The notes below the pieces were generated by a model. It did not search any database. It was given only the letters and a program-made list of their open reading frames with translations, and was not told the origin of the DNA. The translations under genes and the position numbers were made by a program. From the NCBI RefSeq assembly GCF_033115175.1, contig NC_084838.1, positions 38,729,468 through 38,793,467 on the forward strand: DNA of 64,000 bases, given 5' to 3'. Source of the DNA: Lepus europaeus. Its lineage: Eukaryota > Chordata > Mammalia > Lagomorpha > Leporidae. Shown in pieces: positions 53,761 through 64,000 of the stretch (positions within the stretch are counted from its first letter, which is position 1; each line of letters begins with the position of its first letter).

Positions 53761-54650
53761 TTGCAGTGACACTCTGTATGTTGTGCTGAAACCCGTTATT
53801 ATCCCAACTCATGTTCTAAAGCAACAGTCCTAAAGAATATGAAAGCAGCGTTTCTCTTTCTGGGGTGTTTTAATTTGCTGCTAACCGAGAAAGGGATGTG
53901 CTGACGACAATGAGGTTTTGAGCTTCTTAACATAACCGACATTCTGTGTAGGGGAGTTGCAGAGCTTGTACCACTTGAAGAATTACAAATGTGGGTGCTA
54001 GAAACAGAGGTGTGGCAATTTCAGCATCCACCAAAATGGCAACTCACGGGTCAAGACGAGTGGTACAGGATGGGAGTGTTGGCAATTTTAACAAACACGG
54101 TATCGCTTTGCCCCTGAACACAAGGAGAAATGACACCTGGATGTGGGAAAGAAGAAGGCCTTCACAAAGGAGGCCAGCCGAAGCTGAAGAAGTGTTTCGC
54201 AGGTAAATGATGAAAACTAGGAAGCCAATGAAATTTGAGCTTTCACGGAAAACAAATTATAGACTCCATCCCTGTCACTTCTCTGGACCACACAGCATCG
54301 TGGGAGACGCTGAGCGTGCCGAGCGTGTCAGTGTGTCCGGCTTGTAGCTCCGTGCTACCACACAGAAAACTTTTTTAAAAATAAAAATATCTAAAGGAGC
54401 CGGCTGTCACTGGTGATTGCGTCCACCTAAGGACTGGAGTTGATAACTCAAGGATGTAACGGGGGCTGGTCACAGCAGGGCCTACCTGTCACCGTGGGAG
54501 GGGCGGTGGCGTTGAGAAACCTGGTTGCTTCCTTTGCAGTTGGTTTCAAGTTCATGTGACTCAGGTTGTTAGGACCTTTCTATTAGCTACAGTTCCAGGA
54601 GGACTGACTGGCCCTGTCCATCCTTTCCTATACTGTCAGACTCTAATTTT
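53761..54650. other. Intergenic; 71-codon frame at 53991-54206 next to a good donor
   Basis: A frame MGARNRGVAISAST... ends in CGCAGGTAAATG, which would serve as a splice donor. No family is recognised, and I do not call it a gene. Confidence 0.3.
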
Positions 54651-54651
54651 T

Positions 54652-55530
54652 TTTTTAAGATTTATTTATTTATTTAAAAGAGTTATACAAAGAGAGAAGG
54701 AGAGGTCTTCCATCCGCTGGTTCACTCCCCAATTGGCCACAACGGCTGGAGCTGCTCTGATCTGAAGCCAGAAGCCAGGAGCTTCTTCCAGGTCTCTCAT
54801 GTGGGTGGAGGGGCCCAAGGATTTGGGCCATCTTCCACTGCTTTCCCAGGCCATAGCAGAGAGCTGGATTGGAAGTGGAGCAGCCGAGACTCGAACTGAC
54901 ACCTATATGGGATGCCGGCACTGCAGGCGGCAGCTTTATCCGTTACGCCACAGCGCTGGCCCCATCTGTCAGAGACAATAAAACAAGGGAGGAATGAACC
55001 TGGGCAAGCAGGAGGCACCAGATTCGGAGGTAACACTGACAGTAAGAAGTAGCTGCCCTGCAATTTCATTAGTCTGTGTGTGTCTGTTACCATTTTATGG
55101 AACAGATGGTGGTGAAATTTAAAGACACCATGTCAGTCATTTCCTCGATGGCACTGGGGATGATTTGTTTTTGAAGATAATGGTAAGGGGCTGGTGCTGT
55201 GGCATAGCGGGTAAAGCTGCTGCATGCAGTGCCGGCATTCCTTATGGGCACCAGTTCAAGTCCCAGCTGCTCCACTTCCGATCCAGCTCTCTGCTATGGC
55301 CTGGGAAAGCAGTAGAAGATGACCCAAGTCCTTGGGCCCCTGCATCCATGTGGGAGACCTGGAAGAAGCTCCTGGCTCCTGGCTTCGGATTGGGGCAGCT
55401 CCAGCCGTTGCGGCCATCTGGGGAGTGAATCAGCGGATGGAAGGCCTCTCTCTCTCTCTCTCTGCCTTTTCTTCTCTCCTTGTGTAGCTCTGACTTTCAA
55501 GTAAATAAACAAATCTTAAAAAAAAAAAAA
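54652..55530. mobile_element. Two C-repeat SINEs in opposite orientation
   Basis: A minus copy (54652-54963) and a plus copy (55187-55530) face each other head to head across 220 bases of unique DNA. Confidence 0.92.
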
Positions 55531-56120
55531 AAAGATAATGGTAACTCAGTTCTACAGCAATGAAGTAATGAAGTGATTTGCTTCTCCAATCTTAAAGGAA
55601 AACCCACGATTCCAAGGACTGAAGTGAGTGTGTTTGGGGCATGATGAGTTTGTAAAATTTGTAAATAACTGTTTTTTTTTTTTTTTGCATTTCTGCTTTT
55701 TTAAAAATTTCTAGTAGAAGCCATTAATTGTTTCCTGTTGAACAGCAGTATACTAAGAATATTCAGAAAAAATATGTATCTTTATGTATGAACATGATGT
55801 TGGAAACGCTTCACATTTACAATTTTGTTTTTGGCTTTGCATCCGTTTTATCTGAAATATTTACCTGCCTCAGGAGCAGTCTTTGGGAAAGTTACCTGTA
55901 TCCCTTCTCCCGTTTGGGTCCGTGTGGGCATATGCCTTCCACAGACATTACCCTTCTGCACTTTCAGCTGGACTCGGAGCAGTGAGAAGAGCCTGTGGTA
56001 ATTTGCAGCCTTTATTCTGGACTTCCCCATGTCATTGAGTTTAATGGTGTTGATTTTTTCCCCTTATGACTTCTCTTTTATGGTTTTTTTTTTTTTAATT
56101 CTCTTTCTCTCCTCTCTCTC
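55531..56120. other. AT-rich intergenic DNA
   Basis: T-runs at 55671-55686 and 56081-56096. No gene seen. Confidence 0.4.
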
Positions 56121-56124
56121 TCTT

Positions 56125-57032
56125 TTTAAGATTTATTTATTTATTTGAAAGGCAGAGATACAGAGAGAGAGGAGAGAGAGAAAGAGATCTTCCATTCTCT
56201 GGTTCATTCCCCAGATGACTGCAATGACCAGGGCTAGGCCAGGCCGGAGCCAGGAGCTTCTTCTGGGTCTCCCATGTGGGTTCAGGGGCCCAGGCACTTG
56301 AGCTGTCATCCGTTGCTTTCTCAGGCACGTTAGCAGGGGCTTGGATGGGAAGTGGAGCAGCCAGGACTCCATCTGGTGCCCACGCGGGATGCTGGCACTG
56401 CAGGCGGTGGCTTAACCTTCTGTGCCACAGTGCCAGCCCCTCTTTTATGGTTTTATGCCTTACCTAAGAAATTCTTTTCTGCCATAAGATTATGAATACA
56501 TTCACCTATTTTTCTGCTATATCATGCATTTTAAACATTCAGTCTTTAACCAGCCTTCTATGTTGAAACATTTGAGGGGCTGTGATAATGTCAAGATAGA
56601 AGTGTTTTTAAAAACAGAAGAACAATTAGAACCTTAAAGAATTTTAACAAAGGTTTATATATTTATTTATTTGAAAGATGGGGTGAAAATGAGAGAGAGA
56701 GAGAGAGAAGGAAAGAGAGAGAGAGAGAAGGAAAGAGAGAGAGAGAGAGAGAGGAAAGAGCTTCCATCTGCTTGTTCACTTTCTTAATGCCAGCAACAGC
56801 CAGGGCTGGGCCAGGCTGAAGCCAGAGCCAGGAACTCTATCTGGTCTCCCACATGGATGACAGGGACCCAAGCATTGGTCCTTCCTCTTCTGCCTTCCTA
56901 GATGCATTAGCAGGAAGCTGGATTAGAAGTGAAGTAGCTGGGACTCGAAGCAGCACTCTTTTTTCTGTATTTCTTCTTTTTTTTTTTTTTTAAAGATTTA
57001 TTTATTTGAAAGGCAGAATTACAGAGAGGCAA

Positions 57033-57070
<38 letters not shown>

Positions 57071-57722
57071 TTTGTCATTAGTTTTCTCACCAAATGGCCA
57101 CAAGGACTGGAACTGGGCCAATCTGAAGCCAGGATCCAGGAGCTTCTTCCAGGTCTCCCACATGGGTGCAGGGGCCCAAGGACTTGGGCCATCTTCCACT
57201 GCTTTTTTGAACACATTAGCAGGGAGCTGGATTGGAAGTGGAGCAGCTGGAACTTGAACCGGCAGCCATGTGGGATGCCGGCACTGCAGGTGGTGGCTTT
57301 ACCCATTACAACACAACACCGGCCCCCAAAATGGCACTCTTATATGGGATGCCAGCATCTCAAGTGGTGGCTTAAACTGATGTGCCACAATGCTGGCCAT
57401 CCCTTAAAGAATTTTTTAAAAAATTTATTTGCTATTTGAGAGATGGAGAGGGAGGGAGGAAGGGATAAAGTGAGAGAGAGGGAGAGAGAGAAAGAGCTCA
57501 TTTATAGCCAGAGCTAGACCAAGCTGTGCCTGGAACTCAATCCAGGTCTTCCACATGGGCGGCAGGAACCCAATTACTTGAGCCATCACCACTGCCTCCC
57601 AGGGTTTGCATCAGCAAGAAGCTGGAATCAGGAACAGAGCCAGGTATGAAACGCAGGTATTGAGCCTAGGTACTCTGATGGCGGACCTGAGTGTCTTAAA
57701 CCACTGGGCTAAATGCCTGCCC
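56125..57722 (-). mobile_element. Four minus-strand C-repeat SINEs, one nested in another
   Basis: Copies at 56125-56440 and 57417-57722. A third starts at 56655, breaks at about 56957 and resumes at 57326-57400 after a complete inserted copy (about 56985-57325); GCACTCTT stands on both sides of the insert. Confidence 0.85.
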
Positions 57723-60319
57723 CTGGAATCTTTAAGAAAAAGAACAAGCAGAATGACAAAGGGAAAGCAAGGATGGTACACTGCTGTGCTCTGCAATGAA
57801 CATTCGCAGAGTCGTAGCCATAAGTGATCATGATCTTAGTGGTGAGCCTGTGTCTGGAGGATGGAGTGGCACGAGAAGAGGTTTGGTAAGAAAGATGAAT
57901 CTTCTTTGTGTAGCAGGAAGTGAGTTGCCAATGTTTAAAATAGATACAGAAAGAAACTGAGACTTAAAACAAGTATTTAGGTGTTTGACACTACCTCCTA
58001 GAAGAAATAGTTTCAGAAGTAAAAGTTGTTGGAAATGGTATTGTTCAGAATAAGCCTTTGTGTACTTTTTGAAACTCTAAAAAACTACAAATATGTATTA
58101 TTTGTTTTTTCTGTTTGAATTATGCATCTTGCAGAAAGAAGAAAGAACGGGAGAACATTGCTGAGGGTGAAAGCTACAGTGAGAGTGGCCATTTGTTCTC
58201 TGATGGAAATAACACGTTGCAGGTCTACTCAGGGCAGGGCTTGAGGCAAATACCGGGCACGCAGCTGCGGCAGGAAAACCTCGTGAAACAGGAGCTTTTG
58301 TCTGTTCTGCTTGTTTTTCCTTTTACTTTAGCACAAGCAAAAGTTTTTGGTCAGGTTTATTTTGCTTTGAGGTTATATTTCTTTATTTTAAAAATGAAAA
58401 CACTTTTAATTGACATGTCCATATTTATGTGATGATCCCATACATATATACAATGTGTCACAGTCAAATCAGGGTAATTAGCATTTCCAGCTCCTCAAAC
58501 CTCTATTGTTTCTTTATGTCCGGGAAACTTCCAGCAACTCTCTTCTAATTGTTTTGAAATGTGTAATAAGTTGTTGTAAATTGTGCTCACTCTAATGTGC
58601 TACAGAGCACGGAACCCGTGCCTGTTACCCACCCTCTCTACCCCGCTCCCTCGCCCCTTCCCAGCCTCTACTTCTATGAGACCTGTTCTTCCAGCTTCCA
58701 CGTGGGAGCGAGGACATTTGAGATTTGTTTTTCTGTGCCTGGCTTATTTCACTTGACATGCTGTCCTCCAGTTCCATCCACATTGGCAGGGCTGAAGGGA
58801 CAGGCATCCTGATGTCAAAGGCCCTTCTGCCTTTTGTAAAAGTCTAAGCATGGGAAGGGATTGTGTCCGGGAGGGGCTGGGGAGAGGGAGAGACTACGGA
58901 GGAGGGGAGAATTCTTTAAGACCATGGAGGGATTGCTGTGTAGGTCCAGCCAGCATGGACATTGGGCTCCGATCCCTGGCCATAAGGGAACAGGTGACAG
59001 GACATAGGGATGTCTTGGGAGACCGGGTCCAAGCCCAGAGGGTCTCATGTCTGAATTCCCATGTCTCAAATGTGGCACAGAGATGAGAGCTTGAAAGTTG
59101 AGGCCCTGCAGAGATAGATCTGACCGTAGCGGTCAGAGCATGATGGCGTGCAGGACAGGCAGGACCCCCCCCCCCCAGCCTTCTATGACCTCTGCATGGC
59201 TCTTGGCAGATGCAAGGGCTTGGAATAGGAATCAAGTTCATTTAAAGAACATTGCAAAATGTTATTTCTTGCACATCTGAATGTATAGGCTAAGATCACA
59301 CCTATTGCACAGGGGTAGGTAGGGAGGAGTCCCTGTCTTCCTCAGCCTCTGGAGGAGCGAACAAGCACATACTTTAATGATTTTATGATAAGCAATAAAT
59401 GCTGTGGCACTCAGGCTCCTATGGAAGGAAGAGGTGGTGGGGTGGCGAGGTCTGGCTTTTCGAGTCCCTGCCTTCCTTGCCCGCCTTCCCCACCCCCTCC
59501 AGGATCTGTCTTCTTTCCCACATTGCCTGACCTCATCCGCTGGCCTCCCCTCTGCCTGCTTGGGAGGTGGGGGGCGGGTGTGGAAGCCCGGCTGGGGTCT
59601 TCTTGGAGAGCAGAATCCTGGGACTCTAAAAATCCACCCCGCGAAACTTATTTCTTGGCTTCAAGAGGTTAAAGGGTCCCCGGGACCCTGGGTCCCTGCC
59701 AGGGGAGGAAGAAGAAAACAGAAAGGAAAGGGAGAAGGCTATTCCAACTGGTGGACAGCTGAGGGAGCCCAGGGGCCCAGACCGGGAGCAGAAGGGCACC
59801 ATGGCCCCATCAAACAAAGAGGGGAGGCTGGGGGACCAAGCCTCGTGGAACAGGGCGGAAGGGGGTCCTCTTAGCTCGTAGGGAGGGGATCCCTGGGGCT
59901 GGAAATGTGTCCAGGGTGGGGTGGGACTTGTGTTTGCCTGTGTTCCAGGTGGGCCCAGACCCTAGCCTCACCCTTGGGGACCTTTTCGGAGGTCCTTGGA
60001 GGTTCTCCTGCAGTCCCCTGATAGATCTGGGCAAAGATCTGGAGCTCACCCCTGGAGTAGGGGAGTGCTGTGCAGATCCAGGGCAGGGATCTCGGCAGGA
60101 TCTCTCTGGGTCTGCTGTCCCCTGCAGGACTGGATCCCGCAGGGCCACCAGCCTCCCTTCCACTTCCCAGGTGTGTGGGCCCTGAGAAGGAAGGGAACCC
60201 TTGGCATAAGTTGAAGTGTAGAATTTGCCAGCCTATGCCTTTGGCTGGGTGTGATCCCACCCTGTAGCGACCGTAACTTTCCCACAGATGCAAACACACA
60301 GGACCAGGTACTTGGGTGG

Positions 60320-60320
<1 letters not shown>
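57723..60320. other. Intergenic; L1-like fragment at about 58380-58800, otherwise nothing recognised
   Basis: 58430-58600 and 58690-58790 carry old L1 phrases ('cttatttcacttgacatgct'). A C-run lies at 59166-59176. Text from 57725 to 58330 looks like a decayed coding sequence on the plus strand (one frame reads CRKKKERENIAEGESYSESG) but I cannot name it. Confidence 0.4.
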
Positions 60321-61890
<1,570 letters not shown>

Positions 61891-61896
61891 AGTTTA

Positions 61897-62934
61897 CAAA
61901 AGATGTATTTATTTGAAAGAGAGTTACAGGGAAAGGGGGAGAGACAGAGAGATCCTCCTTCCGCTGGTTTACTCCCCAGATGGCTGCAACGACTGGTGCT
62001 GGGCTGGGCCAAAGCCAGGAGCCAGGAGCTTCTTCTGGTTCTCTCCTGTGAGTTCAGGGGCTGGAGTACTTGGGTCATCCTCCGCTGCTTTCCCAGGCCA
62101 AAGCAGAGAGCTGGATCAGAAGTGGAGCAGCCGGGGCTCAAACCGGCACCCATTTGGGATGCGGCACGGCAGCAGCAGCAGCAGCTTTACCTGCTCTGCT
62201 ACGCCACAACACCAGCCCCTGCTCTCTTTATAGTAATACATTTAAAAAAAAAAAAGTCTCTAGGATTTTTCTTTCTTTTCTTTCTTTTTTTTTTTTTTTT
62301 GACAGGCAGAGTGGATAGGGAGAGAGAGAGAAAAAGGTCTTCCTTTTTGCTGTTGGTTCACCCTCCAATGGCCGCTGCGGCCAGCGCATCGCGCCGATCT
62401 GAAGCCAGGAGCCAGGAGCTTCTCCTGGTCTCCCATGCGGGTGCAGGGCCCAAGGACTTGGGCCATCCTCCACTGCACTCCCGGGCCATAGCAGAGAGCT
62501 GGCCTGGAAGAGGGGCAACCGGGATAGAATCCGGCGCCCCAACCGGGACTAGAACCTGGTGTGCCGGTGCCACAAGGCGGAGGATTAAGTCACGGCGCCG
62601 GCCTAGGATTTTCTTTAAAAAAGGTTTATTTGAAGGACAGAGCTACAGAGAGGGAGAGACAGTGAGAGATCTGTCACCCATTGGTCCATTCGACCCAAAT
62701 TGCCATAATGGCTAGGGGTAAGCCAGGCTGAAGTCAGGAGCTTTGAACTCCATCTGAGTCTCCCTTGTAGGTGGCAGGGCCCGAGAACGTGGGCCATGGT
62801 CCGCTGCCTTCCCAGGTGCATATGCAGAGCTGGGTCAGAGGTAGTGCCCTCTGACTGGGGCCTGAACCTATGCTCATAGGGGATGCCAGCATCATAGGCG
62901 GCAGCTTAACCTACTGTGCCACAGTGCCAGCCCA
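61897..62934 (-). mobile_element. Three C-repeat SINEs in tandem, minus strand
   Basis: 61897-62220 (with a (CAG)n run at 62169-62182), 62280-62603 (A-tailed, flanked by CTAGGATTTT at about 62261 and 62604) and 62622-62934. Confidence 0.88.
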
Positions 62935-64000
62935 GCATTTCCTTTCTGAGGTGGAGTTGTTCCAGTCCCATTTGAAGGAACTGGGACTTAGACTTATCTT
63001 CGGAAATGGGGCTGGAACTGGGTTTTGGGGTGAGTTGGTCAGGGTGGGGTTGAGGTTCACAGCCTCACATGAGGTCATGCCCCATGTCAGGTGCTCCTTC
63101 CCAGGGACAGACGACCTGGTTCTTCATGGTCCCTGAGGGTAACTTGGACCACGTGTGTCTGTCTTGTCCTCCTCTTGGTCTTCTGTGTCACAGTCTAGAG
63201 GTCAGGACCCTGCATGATTGGAGCAGCAGTGATCTGGGGCTCTGCTGGTGATGGGTGTGTAGGTGAGGGACAGGGTTGCTGAAGAGCACGGTGGACTCAC
63301 TTCCTGACCCTGACAATTCTTTAAGGGCACACAGGCAAGTTCTGGAGACCAAGGAGGAATCTGTAGAGGAATCTAAGACTGTGCTGTTAAAGGACAAGCC
63401 ATGGGTCAGAAATGACAAGCCAGAGTTTGGAGATGAGAAAGACTGCCCTGACCTGAGGTGGCCTAGGGGCTATATGGAGGCAAGGGGCTGGGCAGGATGG
63501 ATGGATTTGGGTGCGATTGTGACTGGGTCTGTGAGATGTGTGTGCCAGTCAGCGTGTGCATGTGTTTGTGCCTGTCTCTGCTTGATTCTCTCCCTCAGAG
63601 TGTTCATGAGTCTGTGTAGCTGTGTTACTTAGACCTGTTTGTGCACACTCTGAATTTGTGTCTGAGTGGCATGGTTGGCTTTGCGTCTTTTTCTGTACCA
63701 CCTGTGTGGCCAAGCACTTGTGTTCATGTGTCTGTGTGTGGTTCTGCTCAGGCCTCTCCCTTTTTGCTCCTCCCATTCCCTGACACATTCCAGCTGCCGG
63801 CACTATTTACCGCAAGCAGTGGCTTCCCTTCCCACTGTTTGGGTTCCCATGGTCAGGCTGCCTGCCCAGGACCCTGCCCTGTGGCCTTTGTAACTGACCT
63901 GACCTTGAGAGTATTTCTCTCTGGAAATCCCCTAGAATGCTACTTGCCTGGCCTTGGATGGAGAGGAGTTATGGTTGAGGAGAGAGATGAGGCGGGAAAG
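62935..64000. other. Window end; no gene recognised
   Basis: I searched the minus strand here for CCL21 exons (a DCCLKYSQ-like CC motif, a leucine-rich signal exon) and found none. A 118-codon plus-strand frame at 63276 has an acidic/lysine-rich start (LRAHRQVLETKEESVEESK) but no known family. TG-rich text lies at 63520-63760. Confidence 0.4.

Noticed and set aside
62935-64000. CCL21 coding exons upstream of the RBMX fragment
   Set aside because: Searched the minus strand by eye for the CC motif, signal peptide and basic tail; nothing matches. They may be lost or lie beyond the window.

Overview
The window is nuclear DNA of a mammal, almost certainly a lagomorph of rabbit type. About fifty copies of the tRNA-derived C-repeat SINE occur, in two forms: one ends in an AAATAAAT-type tail, the other in pure A after a CTGCCTGTCAAA-type end. 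Genes are sparse, intron-containing and minus-strand; the rest is SINEs, microsatellites, old L1/L2/MIR/DNA-transposon pieces and retrocopies. Most long open frames are SINE or low-complexity artefacts.

Layout. (1) 5.5-11.7 kb, minus: an intact four-exon SPATA31F1 (FAM205A) gene, predicted 1,337 aa, testis type. (2) 18.4-19.3 kb: a CpG-rich block with no recognisable gene. (3) 20.09-20.61 kb, minus: a detached copy of the 3' half of CCL19 (exons 3-4 and 3'UTR), almost identical over its core to the CCL19 gene 23.2 kb away. (4) 23.9-25.2 kb, minus: a small internally deleted class II-like endogenous retrovirus inside a SINE, with a 6-bp target duplication. (5) 32.5-34.65 kb, minus: a YBX1 processed pseudogene carrying two later SINEs. 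(6) 43.3-44.9 kb, minus: a full four-exon CCL19 gene with TATA, IRF-type and kappaB-type sites and a poly(A) signal, but with an in-frame TGA in place of the second cysteine of the CC motif. (7) 52.2-53.3 kb: a second CpG-rich block headed by a perfect 17-bp inverted repeat. (8) 60.3-61.4 kb, minus: what I recognise as the end of the CCL21 3'UTR, joined directly to 248 uninterrupted codons of RBMX (hnRNP G) C-terminal sequence. I find no CCL21 coding exons.

Interpretation. CCL19 then CCL21 on the same strand, about 15 kb apart, matches the order and approximate spacing I remember for human 9p13. An intact SPATA31F1 plus a CCL19 tail on the other side of CCL19 suggests the CCL19-CCL21-SPATA31F1 block has been tandemly duplicated, as this locus has in mouse. 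In this copy both CCR7 ligand genes look broken, CCL19 by one nonsense codon and CCL21 by an RBMX insertion or replacement. An animal needs at least one CCR7 ligand, so working copies are expected elsewhere, unless these are assembly or sequencing errors.

Limits: exon boundaries were worked out by hand from splice signals and remembered orthologues. Repeat family names are by recognition only; their edges are good to about 10-20 bases.
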